Assembly: GCA_030789695.1 (NCBI GenBank)
Contig: CM061142.1
Location: 40,905,375-40,969,374 of the forward strand
Length of the DNA: 64,000 nt
From: Scilla litardierei
Lineage: Eukaryota; Streptophyta; Magnoliopsida; Asparagales; Asparagaceae
Direction: 5' to 3'
The notes under the pieces were generated by a model. The model did not search any database, was not told the origin of the DNA, and was given only the letters and a program-made list of their open reading frames with translations. Below, one piece after another: positions 23,008 through 36,296 of this stretch. The position numbers and the translations under genes were made by a program. How positions within the stretch are numbered: position 1 is the stretch's first letter; each line of letters begins with the position of its first letter.

Positions 23008-23185
23008 ATTGGTGGCCCATGCAGGTCACCGCACTACGGCAGTGTACAGATAGTGCGTGTAATGTTCCCGTAAAGGGTATCTGAGTACTAAGGTGGGTAG
23101 TGGCCTTAGAGTCTAGAGTGATCCACCCTGGGACCCATAGCTTTAGAAAGTTCGAGGACGAAATTTATTTTTATGATGTGTAGAA
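23008..23185 (+). other. Block B internal region 1 (178 bp: primer site to LTR)
   Basis: The primer site TGGTGGCCCATGCAGGTC (23010-23027) starts two bases after LTR-a. Near the other end lies AGAAAGTTCGAGGACGAAAT, of the type found before 3' LTRs of plant Ty3/gypsy elements. Nothing between them can encode a protein of useful length. Confidence 0.88.
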
Positions 23186-23502
23186 TGTAATATCCAGGGT
23201 GTGAAAATACCATAATTGTTTGACTGGGTAAATGTATGACTATATATGATTGATATGTGCATGTATTTAGAGATATTATAAGAGAAATGTATGATGTGAA
23301 ATGTATACTATAGCATGTATGTATTGGTGTAGGTGAGTACCTATATTGGTTGAATGTACGTATTTGTGTATAGAAGTTATTGTGTATGGTTATATATCTT
23401 TCGGGACTATATTTGTATGTGTGTGTGAATAATGTTTGGCTATGCGTATCTATGTTCCTATAGAGGTCTGTGTAGATACTATATGATTAATGGGTGGATG
23501 TA
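23186..23502 (+). repeat. Block B LTR-b, left part
   Basis: Begins TGTAATATCCAGGGTGTG and aligns with the first 317 bp of LTR-a. It stops at the E6 insertion, whose target duplication ATGTA occupies the last five bases. Confidence 0.88.
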
Positions 23503-26477
23503 TGTAACGACCACTTTCGTTGTGCGTTGTTCGTGCACGTGCTTTTGGCCGTGCACGTGTTTATTTTAGACCTTATTCGTTTGTGAACACTTTTGTGTGA
23601 TATGCCGTTGTGAACGTCTCTGAGAGTATTAAATAGTGGCACTATCTAGGAACGACACTTCTCGAGTCGTTTTTCCACAATTTAATCTTACTCGATGAGA
23701 CGTGACGATTCTCACTTTTGACGGGAGACGTTTCTATTTTTAGTTTCGTCGTCCGACGTCGAAATTGAGATTCGTCTTCTTAGTTAGCTCACTTTAATCA
23801 TCACGATCACCCCGATATTTATTTTATAATTTTTGGAGTTTATTTGACCACTTTTATATTTTTAACAAGGTTTTTAATATTTTTAATAATTAAATTTTAA
23901 ATTATTTTCGGCCAAATAAAATTTATTTGAGTTTTAAACGTTTTAAAGAATTTTTGAGCCAATTTTTAGCTCATTTGGACCAGGTCCAATCCTTGGGTGA
24001 GTTGGAGAAGTTGAATTTCAAATTTTAAATTATTTTAAACTCCTAATTTCATTAGGATTAGCCCTAGACCTAGTCAACCCATCTACACTATATAAACAAC
24101 CTCTAGGAAGACCTATTTTCGCAAGAAAATAACACTAGCCGCTTCCAAAACTCAAATTTCACGTTGCGACGAATCGTCGCAACGTTGCGACAAGCAGCTG
24201 CCGCACGACCGAAGAAACGAGGCCAAATCCCCCGCTCCGACCGCTAGCCGCCCCGGCATCTCCGCTCCGTCCGCACCCGCTGCAGCCACTGCATCGCAAG
24301 CTCCGCACCGACCCGCACCGACCGAGAGGGTCCCTCGGTCAGACCGAGAGACCCGCCCCACATCTCCGCATCCCCGCTCCGCACCAAGCCCCGCACCAAG
24401 CCCCGCACCAAGCCGCTCTGTCGCCCCGCATCGCGCCGTGCCCGACCGACAGCCGCCCCCGCTCACGCCCGCTCTCCGCAACATTGCAACGTTGCAACGT
24501 TGTAGCGCCCAAGCCCCCGCATCCAAGGCGCCCGACCGGTGGCCTCCCCCGCTCCGACCGAGAGAACCAAGCTTCTGCCCGCTGCTGCGACTGACCAAGC
24601 GCTGTGCAGCGCCCATTCCTAGCGCCAGACCGAGAGAGCTCCCCGCATTTGGCTGAGTACGACCGAGAGCAAACGTCGCAACCCCGCACCCGTCACACCG
24701 CTTGCCACCGTGGGCCCCCAAGTTCTCCAGAGATATTGTGGGTCCCCCAAAGGTCCCTAGGACTACTGTGGGCCCCACATAGGTGCTTTCTCTCCGACGA
24801 TTCGCCGTGCACGACGTTGCGACACGTTGAAGCCCGTCGTCGCACGTGCTAGCTTTGGAATCTGGATTCGTTGCTCCGGTTGATGCTCTGAATTTTCCAG
24901 CGAGGAATCTATATTGGAATCAGGACTTGGAGCGCGATCTTCTATTCCAACCCCCGGCGTCGCTACCCGACGCCGGTGTAGCTTTCGCGTCGTGTTGAGG
25001 TAACGCTTTGCACCCCTAGGACCCCCAACCCATTGCCTGCTAATCAAGACTAAAATCAGTATTTTTAAAGTATTTTTAAATGTTTTAAATTCACTAATGA
25101 AGATTAATAATATGGACTTTAGGCCGGCGGACTTGTGCACATAGGATAATTGTGATTTTTGGACTCATTGGACGGTGTGCTCAGACGTCGTACTTACAGG
25201 CAAGTGAAACTTGCCAACTCTTGTGTAGGGCCATGTTTTTAGGCCACTTCCTTGCTTTTAGCGTAAAAGAGACTAGTCAGTGAAATGATAGCTGGCTAGA
25301 CGCCTACTTAATCTAGTTTGACAACGAAACTAGATCCGTCACCTAAATGGATCTAGCTTGACAACGAAGCTAGATCCAACCCTTTAAACTTGTTGTTCAT
25401 GCATACTAAACTGTCACGTTTACTTTCCTTATCTGTACGCACTTTTAACTGCCATGCATTGCATTCTACATGTCATCCAAGTTGATTGTGGCATTCGTAG
25501 CACACGCTACAATACTTGTACTCCTTGAATACTACTTCCGGGGAAACGGGCCTCATGTGTTGGTCAAAAGCCAATGCCCAGTTTCCCTGGATCGGCTAGG
25601 TGCACCCCTATGCCATACTTGTTAAAAACACTTCCTGGCTCGTGATCCAGAAGCGAGCATTCCCGTTCGGGGGTAAGGCCCTGGCTTGATACACGTGGAG
25701 GGGTAGGGATAAACGTTCACTTGAGCTTAGGAGTGGCCTGATCAGCCCTCTAGCCAAAAGACAGAATCTCTGTGCACGAGGTGCTTACTTTTCTTGTCTT
25801 GTACTTGTCTTGTGAATGATTCATGTAATACTTGTCATCCATGCCATGTTTAAATGTCATGCTCGTACCTTACCTTACTTTACCTGTTGCACTCATACTT
25901 TAACTGCCATGTCATCGCATTCATGCTAGAACTGCTAGGTTGCTTTACTTTTGCATACTTTCAGTTTCCTTGCACAAGTCTCTTGTAGACTCGCTGACAT
26001 GTGCCCCTTGCTCTTTTGGGTGTCACATGTTAGACCTGAGCCAGAGACCGTTGCTGTGTACGTGATGAGTTGCTGACGCTGAGCCTGCGTCCATGATTGC
26101 CCAGGAGGATTTTTGGTGGACACCGGTGACCATTCTTTGAGTCTTTGTTGAGCTTTCTTTTGTTTTAGGCCTTTTGTTAGTTGTTGGTGCGTGGCACCTA
26201 TACTTTGTACTTTGTACTTTTGTTGGCCACGTTTGGGCCTTTAGACTTTTTTTCTAGCCTGGTGGCTTTTTCTGTGATGTTGAAATTTATATTTATGGAT
26301 ATTCTGAGATTATTCTTTCGTCTCAATTCATTATTATTATCTTTGTTTCGTTTCGCGTTGCAAGGACCTGCAGTTTAAATTTGATTGACGCTTATCGGAC
26401 TTGCAGCTTAGTAGCTTCAAGTCTGAGCGGACCTTCTCACGCTTCGCCTCCATATTTTTGGGAAGCGGGGCGTGACA
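23503..26477 (+). repeat. E6 5' LTR (2,975 bp)
   Basis: Contains a TATA box (TATATAAA, 24089-24096), a GC-rich leader from about 24160 to 24850 with repeated GCACCAAGCCCC and GACCGAGAGA phrases, and a possible donor site GAG|GTAACGC near 25000. Apparent long frames in the GC-rich part recur in the 3' LTR only because the LTRs are copies of each other. Confidence 0.9.
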
Positions 26478-29014
26478 GGTTTTGTTGGTGGCCCATGCAG
26501 GTCCGGTCTTGCAATTGCGAATTAACGGAACAACGATAATAACGGAATGTCCATTAAATAAATTGCAACATCCGAGTAATAAGCCCTGAGTCTAGTCGTT
26601 TTCTTATGACACTAGGTGATAAGAAGGCTTAGTTAGACGTCTGTGCTTGCTAGTTAGAGGCCCTGATTGTAGTTAGACCCCCTTCTAGCAATTGATTTAA
26701 TCGTCATAGGAGTTGCCTTAGTGGTCCTTGTCTACCCCTGACCATATTAGACTTCTAGAATTTCCTTCAGTCGTTCGCTTGGGTTCATCGACTTCGGACC
26801 AAGCTGAACGCATTTCATTACCGTCTAGCTCCTTAGAGAGTCTTAGCGCTTAGTTCTTAGTCTTTAGTTGGTCGACTGTAGGAGTTTCCCCGTAGATTTT
26901 CCTGATTCATGATCATCCGACTATTTTCCTTGCCTCGATTCAAGAGATCGCCTCATGACGATCGTCGTCAATTTTCGAACCTCTCCATTACAAGTCTTGA
27001 ATTTCCTGAAAGTATTTTTCGATCTTCTCTTTCACTAAGTTTAAATTTGTCCAATTTTTTAATATATATATCTTATATTTCATACTCCTCGTTGATTTAA
27101 TTCTTTTTAAATTTTTGTCGAAAATTTTGAATAATAGTTTATAATACTTTTTCAGCCTACACTTTTGTACCTATGAAAATACATATTTCCTTTCATATAT
27201 TAATTTAATTCTGAACCGTACTTTTATATTGCCCAATTCGATTTACAATTTTTTCCCTCCTGATTTATGCCATTCATATACTTTTCAAGACACATGGAAT
27301 TTCTGCTTTCAGCAAGTTGGTTTTGCTCGTCGTTCTCGCTATTTCGGATTTTTGCAAAATTACTATTTTCATAACCATTTCCTGATTTAGACCCTCCATG
27401 ATTTGATTTTAAAGACTTGCTATTCGATTTCGATAATTCTACTACTAAGTTAATATTATTTTTCCGTGCATCATACATACTTTCAACTATTTTTATATCC
27501 GTGCCAGACTTGTTGTGCTCGTATATTAAGAACCTTATGTAAATCAGTTTCTCATTTCTGGCAAACCCTGGTTCTCTAAAAAGTAGTTTCAATGTTGGTT
27601 ATTTTAAATTTTCCATAGCCTAAAGGTTTTGAAAGCATTTAATATGAGTTTAAATTCTTCCGTTACTTGAGTTCATTCTTGACTTTCCAAAACTTTTTGA
27701 CAACATTATATTAAAATACTGGCGTATAAATTTTTTAAACCATGTCCTTAATATTCGTGTAAATGATTTTACTTCCTTTTATAATGATTTTTAAAACCAA
27801 TAGACCATTTTCTCTTATTATGAATGTTCGACTCAAATTTATTTTGAACAACTCGTTTTATCGACCTCCAAATATTTCTTTTCGGACGGGGATTCCAACT
27901 TTGGAAGTACAACAGTTTTCAAACTCCACGTGTTTTAGCTTATGCTATTTACCATATTTTCTTTTCTGTATCCTATTCAAGCATCACTACATCTCCCTTT
28001 CCCACGACCTAAACATTCACCAGTGAATCACAGTTTTCCCTAACCAAGCTGTCTCCTTGTATTCGTCCTATCCGAACTCGTGCTTATCGATCCTTCCCTC
28101 GTCACGCTTTCAACCTCGACCTCTCTCTAAATTGTTTAGGTTTTAGTGCTCGTCAATGTCTGTGTCAACTCTAAGTTGTTAGTAGACCCTTGGACCTCGT
28201 GAGGTAGTCGTAGTGCACGTACCTAAGTTGTGTACGTGGGCTTGAATGAGTGTACCCCCATAGTATATTGATGCTTGCCTATTGTGTGGTATATATATAT
28301 ATATATACTCGGAGTTATTCGTGATAGTATGAAGTTGTTGTGTGTTAGTGTTTATAGATTTGTGTGTGGCTAGCTATACTATACTAGGGATGCCTGTGTA
28401 TATAAGAGTTAGCGTTGAAATATCTAAGTTGTGTATATAGTTAAAGATACTTGTAATGGTTGAAATAAATGATTGGTAAAGCTACGTGTATGATAGGTGT
28501 GATAATAATAGGTGAACGTATAGATAAGTGAGTAGGCCTATTGAGTGACCTATATGTTAGCACGTATGAGTATGTGCTCGTAGGTAGATATGTATTGTGC
28601 TTAGACGTAAGTAGTTACGTTTTGTTGCCTGAGTATATAGGTGATATGCATATGATAGTAGAATTATAATTTTGATTGGTATTGCTTGCTTTGCGGGATG
28701 TTGCATGCGTGCATACCGTGAGGTATACACAACTATTGCACACCTCAATTATGTATGTATAGGTGTATTAGTATACTAATTATAGGTAGTAGGCTGTGGT
28801 GTGAATATATATATATGTTACATGTGTGTGTGACTATACGATGTATGCGTATGTATTAAGGAGTGTATTATAAATTATACGTGTGTTGATGTCTGTATTA
28901 CTATTACGACATATATAAAGTGATTGAACTATATGAGTGATTGAACTATGTGAGTATTGCCTGACTAAATATTAAGTGTGATTGACTTATGGTATGCATA
29001 TGGTTGTATTGGTA

Positions 29015-29055
<41 letters not shown>

Positions 29056-30061
29056 GAGTGGTATTGGTATATGTATGAATGCCGTGTTACGTATATAGAA
29101 TATTCTGATATGTGTACTGAGTCTCACTCAAGCTTGAGTGGGTATACTCTAAGTATATTGAATGTATGTTTGTAGTTTGAATATAGCGATGTTTGATGTT
29201 TGTATATTGATAGGAGTGTTTGTGCTTGGTTGTGCTACGCACATGATTGTGGGTCGCTACGCCAGTATATAGTTATAGGTGCTGGTCTTGTGGTATAGTT
29301 ATTTACTAAGGGCTTGCTCGTGTGAACGTATGTGTACTAGCTAAAACTAGGTGTGTATGTGTGCTAGTTATATAATGGTATGATTGGTGTATGTAAATGA
29401 AATGTTAGCGTGTATGGGTGTGCACCATGCACGGGTAAGTATGTGCTTAGTTATAGGTATTGATGACTATGATATATGTGGTGTGTCGTAAATACAGTTA
29501 TAGGACCGTACGTGATGTGAATATATGGTGAACTATTTGCATGTATTTGAATGACTATATATATTATGAAGCTATAGTAGAGGTGAATATATATATTAAA
29601 TATAGTGAAGCTTGATTAATAATGGTATGGCGTGACTACTTATGTTGATGTGTTTGACTTTGGATGAATACTAGGGATTATTAGAGGGTAGTATACCCTT
29701 GATGTTTGTGCATAGGTAGCTACATATAGGTAGAGCAATGATTGTATTGGCTAAGTGTGAGACTATCCTTATGTGAGTTTCTGAACTATTGTTTTATACT
29801 AGGTAGTGGTTATATAAGGGATGTATGTTTATATATATATGATTGAAATACATGTGTGAATTTGACTGACTATAATAGGTATAAGTGTATACGTATGTGA
29901 ATGAATATATATACGTGTTGGTAGTGTTAATGTTTGACTACCTAGTGCGTATATGAGCACCTGTAATGACTATACCTGGTTTGAAATATAATGTGACTTG
30001 ATTTGGGGTAGTTATTAGAGCGACTAGATATATTAGAAAGTCCGAGGACGGACTTTATTCT
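26478..30061 (+). other. E6 internal region, non-coding
   Basis: Opens eight bases before the primer site TGGTGGCCCATGCAGGTC (26486-26503), a perfect match to the plant tRNA-Ile 3' end as I recall it. The rest is AT-rich and rich in TATATG/GTGTAT phrases, with no frame resembling a retrotransposon protein on either strand. A TA microsatellite lies at 29018-29051. Confidence 0.8.
29018..29051 (+). repeat. (TA)n microsatellite
   Basis: About seventeen uninterrupted AT dinucleotides within the E6 internal region. Confidence 0.95.
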
Positions 30062-30074
30062 AAGGTGGGGAGGA
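30062..30074 (+). other. Polypurine tract of E6
   Basis: AAGGTGGGGAGGA ends at the LTR start and is preceded by GAAAGTCCGAGGACGGAC, the usual context in plant chromoviruses. Confidence 0.85.
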
Positions 30075-33059
30075 TGTAACGACCACTTTCGTTGTGCGTT
30101 GTTCGTGCACGTGCTTTTGGCCGTGCGCGTGTTTATTTTAGACCTTATTCGTTTGTGAACACTTTTGTGTGATATGCCGTTGTGAACGTCTCTGAGAGTA
30201 TTAAATAGTGGCACTATCTAGGAACGACACTTCTCGAGTCGTTTTTCCACAATTTAATCTTACTCGATGAGACGTGACGATTCTCACTCTTGACGGGAGA
30301 CGTTTCTATTTTTAGTTTCGTCGTCCGACGTCGAAATTGAGATCCATCTTCTTAGTTAGCTCACTTTAGTCATCACGATCACCCCGATATTTATTTTATA
30401 ATTTTTGGAGTTTATTTGACCACTTTTATATTTTTAACAAGGTTTATAATATTTTTAATAATTAATTTTTAAATTATTTTCGGCCAAATAAAATTTATTT
30501 GAGTTTTAAACGTTTTAAAGAATTTTTGAGCCAATTTCCAGCTCATTTGGACCAGGTCAAATCCTTGGGTGAGTTGGAGAAGTTGAATTTCAAATTTTAA
30601 ATTATTTTAAACTCCTAATCTCATTAGGATTAGCCCTAGACCTAGTCAACCCATCTACACTATATAAACAACCTCTAGGAAGACCTATTTTCGCAAGAAA
30701 ATAACCCTAGCCGCTTCCAAAACTCAAATTTCACGTTGCGACGAATCGTCGCAACGTTGCGACAAGCAGCTGCCGCACGACCGAAGAAACGAGGCCAAAT
30801 CCCCCGCTCCGACCGCTAGCCGCCCCCGCATCTCCGCTCCGTCCGCACCCGCTGCAGCCGCTGCATCGCAAGCTCCGCACCGACCCGCACCGACCCGCAC
30901 CGACCGAGAGGGTCCCTCGGTCAGACCGAGAGACCCGCCCCACATCTCCGCATCCCCGCTCCGCACCAAGCCCCGCACCAAGCCCCGCACCAAGCCGCTC
31001 TGTCGCCCCGCATCGCGCCGTGCCTGACCAACAGCCGCCCCCGCTCACGCCCGCTCTTCGCAACGTTGCAACGTTGCAACGTTGTAGCGCCCAAGCCCCC
31101 GCATCCAAGGCGCCTGACCGGTGGCCTCCCCCGCTCCGACCGAGAGAACCAAGCTTCCGCCTGCTGCTGCGACCGACCAAGCGCTGTGCAGCGCCCGTTC
31201 CTAGCGCCAGACCGAGAGAGCTCCCCGCATTTGGCTGAGTACGACCGAGAGCAAACGTCGCAACCCCGCACCCGTCGCACCGCTTGCCACCGTGGGCCCC
31301 CAAGTTCTCCAGAGGTATTGTGGGTCCCCCAAAGGTCCCTAGGACTACTGTGGGCCCCACCTAGGTGCTTTCTCTCCGACGATTCGCCGTGCACGACGTT
31401 GCGACACGTTGAAGCCCGTCGTCGCACGTGCTAGCTTTGGAATCTGGATTCGTTGCTCCGGTTGATGCTCTGAATTTTCCAGCGAGGAATCTATATTGGA
31501 ATCAGGACTTGGAGCGCGATCTTCTATTCCAACCCCCGGCGTCGCTACCCGACGCCGGTGTAGCTTTCGCGTCGTGTTGAGGTAACGCTTTGCACCCCTA
31601 GGACCCCCAACCCATTGCCTGCTAATCAAGACTAAAATCAGTATTTTTAAAGTATTTTTAAATGTTTTAAATTCACTAATGAAGATTAATAATATGGACT
31701 TTAGGCCGGTGGACTTGTGCACATAGGATAATTGTGATTTTTGGACTCATTGGACGGTGTGCTCAGACGTCGTACTTACAGGCAAGTGAAACTTGCCAAC
31801 TCTTGTGTAGGGCCATGTTTTTAGGCCACTTCCTTGCTTTTAGCGTAAAAGAGACTAGTCAGTGAAATGATAGCTGGCTAGACGCCTACTTGATCTAGTT
31901 TGACAACGAAACTAGATCCGTCACCTAAATGGATCTAGCTTGACAACGAAGCTAGATCCAACCCTTTAAACTTGTTGTTCATGCATACTAAACTGTCACG
32001 TTTACTTTCCTTATCTGTACGCACTTTTAACTGCCATGCATTGCATTCTACATGTCATCCAAGTTGATTGTTGCATTCGTAGCACACACTACAATACTTG
32101 TACTCCTTGAATACTACTTCCGGGGAAACGGGCCTCATGTGTTGGTCAAAAGCCAATGCCCGGTTTCCCTGGACCGGCTAGGTGCACCCCTATGCCATAC
32201 TTGTTAAAAACACTTCCTGGCTCGTGATCCAGAAGCGAGCATTCCCGTTCGGGGGTAAGGCCCTGGCTCGATACACGTGGAGGGGTAGGGATAAACGTTC
32301 ACTTGAGCTTAGGAGTGGCCTGATCAGCCCTCTAGCCAAAAGACGGAATCTCTGTGCACGAGGTGCTTACTTTTCTTGTCTTGTACTTGTCTTGTGAATG
32401 ATTCATGTAATACTTGTCATCCATGCCATGTTTAAATGTCATGCTCGTACCTTACCTTACTTTACCTGTTGCACTCATACTTTAACTGCCATGTCATCGC
32501 ATTCATGCTAGAACTGCTAGGTTGCTTTACTTTTGCATACTTTCAGTTTCCTTGCACAAGTCTCTTGTAGACTCGCTGACATGTGCCCCTTGCTCTTTTG
32601 GGTGTCACATGTTAGACCTGAGCCAGAGACCGTTGCTGTGTACGTGATGAGTTGCTGACGCTGAGCCTGCGTCCATGATTGCCCAGGAGGATTTTTGGTG
32701 GACACCGGTGACCATTCTTTGAGTCTTTGTTGAGCTTTCTTTTGTTTTAGGCCTTTTGTTAGTTGTTGGTGCGTGGCACCTATACTTTGTACTTTGTACT
32801 TTTGTTGGCCACGTTTGGGCCTTTAGACTTTTTTTCTAGCCTGGTGGCTTTTTCTGTGATGTTGAAATTTATATTTATGGATATTCTGAGATTATTCTTT
32901 CGTCTCAATTCATTATTATTATCTTTGTTTCGTTTCGCGTTGCAAGGACCTGCAGTTTAAATTTGATTGACGCTTATCGGACTTGCAGCTTAGTAGCTTC
33001 AAGTCTGAGCGGACCTTCTCACGCTTCGCCTCCATATTTTTGGGAAGCGGGGCGTGACA
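30075..33059 (+). repeat. E6 3' LTR (2,985 bp)
   Basis: Matches the 5' LTR throughout. The ten-base length difference is largely an extra copy of a GACCCGCACC unit near 30885-30905. TATA box at 30661-30668. Confidence 0.9.
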
Positions 33060-33064
33060 ATGTA

Positions 33065-36000
33065 CGTCAATAAGCATGTCTTATATTGTGTTGTTAATTG
33101 GGAATATTGGTTATATGGTAGTGCATGGAGTATTAGCACTAATATGTTAATAGTGTAAGAAATTGTTATTTTTGTTAGTACTAGTATTGTTTGGTTGAAT
33201 GTTTAATGGCCTTGTGTATTAGTGGTGACATGTTATTGATGATAGTAGTAGTGTGCTAATATTAATATGTTTATTATTAGTAGTGTTGTTGTGAGTATTA
33301 GTGGGAGTATTAGTATTAGTGGTATTGTATTCTTATTGTTGTTGTTTTCATTATTATTAGAGTGTGGCATTTTTGTAATTGTAGGGGTGTGTGTGTATAA
33401 AGAAGAGTGTAAGGTAGTGGCATACTTGTAATTAAGAATGAGATTGTTTGTATGCAGAGATGATAAGAATATGGAATGACACACGTGTAATTAAGTTTGA
33501 GTGTGTGTGTATAGTAAGATGAGAAGAGTGTAGAGAATGGCAAACTTGTGATTCCCTAAGCTTCTAGAGAGAGATCTTTTAATTAATTATTCTTTTTTCT
33601 ATTCTCTAATTTATTTCTCTCTTTCCACAGTCTTCTACTACTTTCTTTTTCTTTTCTTTTCTTTTCATTTGTTGTCATCCTCTCTCTCTCCCCCCTCTCT
33701 TTTTCTCCCATGGGGCCGAGTTATACCAAGAGCAAACAAAAGAAAGAAAAAAGAGAAAGAAAGAAAGAGAAAGAGAAATAAAGAAAGAAAGAAGAAAAGA
33801 AAAGGGAAGGAAATTCAAAGGAAATGAAGAGGAGAATGAAGAAGGAGATGAAGAGAAAGAGAAAGGGGGAGGAGAAGAGAAGTTCTCATCAGCTTGGATT
33901 GAGGTAAGAATCCCTATTCTAATGGTTTATTATGCAAATCCGTGTTAAATTAACTTAATTTCATGCAAATACCAAGTCTGAATTCGTAGGCAGATTCTGT
34001 TGCTTGTTTACCTGAGTATGTCTCTTAATTTAGGCATTAATAACTTATACAAAAAATATGTCCTTGTAGATCTTGTAATCCTACCCCAGAATCATATAAA
34101 ATTTGATATATGTTCAGCTCAGTAATTAGGAGTAAGAATTCTTTCATTACAACATGTCTGAATGTAATCCAGTCTGGACACAGTTGGGAAAAACTGAGAT
34201 CAGTCCCTGCATACAACACAGAAATTAGTGTGCTTGGTCTCGTTGTAAATTTAACAACCTTCTCTACAAATTTCCCCTAGTGCATGTTTTCGAGATTCTA
34301 ACTGCAATATGGCTTAAAACAGCAATTGATACAGCCCCCAGAATCTGTCTGAAAAACAGTTTCGTCATGTCTCACCAAACAAGTCACCATAAATCATCTA
34401 GGTTGTATTTCTGCATGAAATTTTATATGTGAGTCCAGCACTGCTAAATCTACAACTTTCATTTCGGAAGTTTCATCAAATTCATAAAGGAAATAGATGA
34501 TAACTTCCACTATTTATGACTGTCTACACTTTTCCTGCAAGCTGAATTGCTTAAGTGGTGTTTTGAATTGTGCATTGTTGCTAATCTTAATTCTATAGTA
34601 CATGATTATTGTTGTTACATGAAAGGAAGTTTGATTGGTATGATATGCTATTAAATTGCTAATGTGATTGTGATGTTGTACATGATGCATACCATGTGTT
34701 TGTGGAAATGCCCAAGTGAAGGCAAATGCAAGAAATGTGAGAAACACCCATCTCTAAGGTTGTGATATGAGATAATGAGATATGTGGCACTATATGGAGC
34801 AAAGTGGCACGGGCATGCCATGGACCACCTTTTGAATCCATAATAGTAGCCAATGTGGAATGTGAATGTGAAATGTGATGCACACACGGATATAGGACAC
34901 GAAGGTGGAGTGCACGGGCATGGACAAATTGTCGCGATAGGAGGCGAGAGAATTCCCCGTTGGCCACCTCTTGATCCATTAGGTGACTCCCCATTGATAA
35001 CGGAGTAGTCACGAGACACATGCACGCCGACATAGCAATGGGATCCTTTGCATTGCATTTCATGTTGCATCATGTACAACATGGTGCATCATTATGTATC
35101 ATAACGCATTATGTGAGATGTGATGCATATGTGCCTTGTATGTGTGCTGGGGTTGTGTATGTTTATGCTTAGTAAGTGTTTTGTATATGTATTGTGACTT
35201 GTTGTGATATGTGTGAATTACGTGGTTGTTTCACATGTCATTCATTTCTAAGTGCAACTTGGGATTGGAACATCAAGAGGGAATATGGCCATGGGCCTAG
35301 TAGTAGGAAAGTGAGATAACGTGGTATATGGCTATGGGTCATTTGATATAAGATGATATGATGGGGCTATGAGCCAAGTGATTCATAACTTAAGATTCAT
35401 CAGTTGTTGGTAATTTTAGTTGATGTAGTTGATGTTACTTTCGGTTATTTCTTTTACTTAGATGCTTATACTAGTTGTTTCCTTTCTTCCCTTACTCAAT
35501 TGTGCACTTACTTTATTGCCTTCCTTGTAGTCGTATTCACTTTATGCAATTCATCTCTTTATAGCTTGTGGGTTAGTTCCTTTACTTCATGACATGTTAT
35601 GCATGTTTTCTTTAGCTTACTTGTATTTAATTATGCCTGGCATTGTTGCATTCTTGGTTGAATAATATGCCATTAGAGTTGGGAATTCCTACTGGGTCAC
35701 GCATTGACGTGCCCCACTGTTGTTTTTCAGGTGTTGGAGTTGGTGGCAGAGATGGAGTGGAGATATGGTTGAGGTGTTCGAGTTTAGGATTGGTTGGTGA
35801 GGGGAGAGGTGAGGGATATTGTACTTTTGGGCTTTCTTTGTGAGGTGAGCTGCTGATGTATCGATGCCTATAATGATGTATATGTATGCTGACGATATAT
35901 GGTAAATGAAGTGTTTCTTGGGTTTCTAAGTATTTGTACGTATTGTAGTTTCTGTTTTTGGATGTTTGTGTGGAGACATTCCAAGTACTATCCAAGCAAT

Positions 36001-36118
36001 GCGCAGTGGACCTGCTTTGTGTTCTCCTTTTTGTATTTCCCTTCGTAAAACTCGCTGCTCTGGGATCACCTGGGACGGATTCTTACTTCTCGGGTATCCT
36101 GGGGAGTGGGGCATTACA
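33065..36118 (+). repeat. Block B LTR-b, right part
   Basis: Resumes at the base following the E6 target duplication and aligns with LTR-a from about position 319 to its end GGGGCATTACA. Together with 23186-23502 it makes an LTR of 3,371 bp. Confidence 0.88.
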
Positions 36119-36296
36119 ATTGGTGGCCCATGCAGGTCTCCGCACTACGGTAGCGTACGTATAGTGCGTGTAATGTTTCCGTAAAGGGTAGCGGAGTACT
36201 AAGGTGGGTAGTGGCCTTAGAGTCTAGAGTGATCCACCCTGGGACCCCTAGCTTTAGAAAGTTTGATGACAAACTTTATTTTTATGATGGGTAGTA
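36119..36296 (+). other. Block B internal region 2 (178 bp)
   Basis: Same length and layout as internal region 1: primer site TGGTGGCCCATGCAGGTC (36121-36138), then about 110 bp, then a variant of the pre-LTR motif (AGAAAGTTTGATGACAAACT). The pre-LTR motif is more mutated than in region 1. Confidence 0.88.

Larger units (their letters stand above)
23503..33059 (+). mobile_element. E6: large non-coding LTR retrotransposon
   Basis: Two LTRs of 2,975 and 2,985 bp surround 3,597 bp of internal sequence. Ends are TGTAACGACC and GCGTGACA, and the target duplication ATGTA is perfect (23498-23502, 33060-33064). A tRNA-Ile primer site and a polypurine tract are intact, but I find no Gag, protease, reverse transcriptase or integrase. 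It fits the class of large retrotransposon derivatives. The LTRs differ by roughly 1-2% by eye, so the insertion is comparatively young. Confidence 0.88.

Noticed and set aside
24152..24778. Open frame of about 208 codons, also open in the second E6 LTR (30731-31360)
   Set aside because: It lies in the GC-rich leader of the LTR and is Gly/Arg/Cys/Ala-rich on the antisense strand. Openness in both copies follows from LTR identity, and long frames on both strands are expected at this GC content.
27224..27592. Ser/Asn-rich antisense frame in E6 interior
   Set aside because: AT-rich sequence, no domain, no counterpart in any other element of the window.
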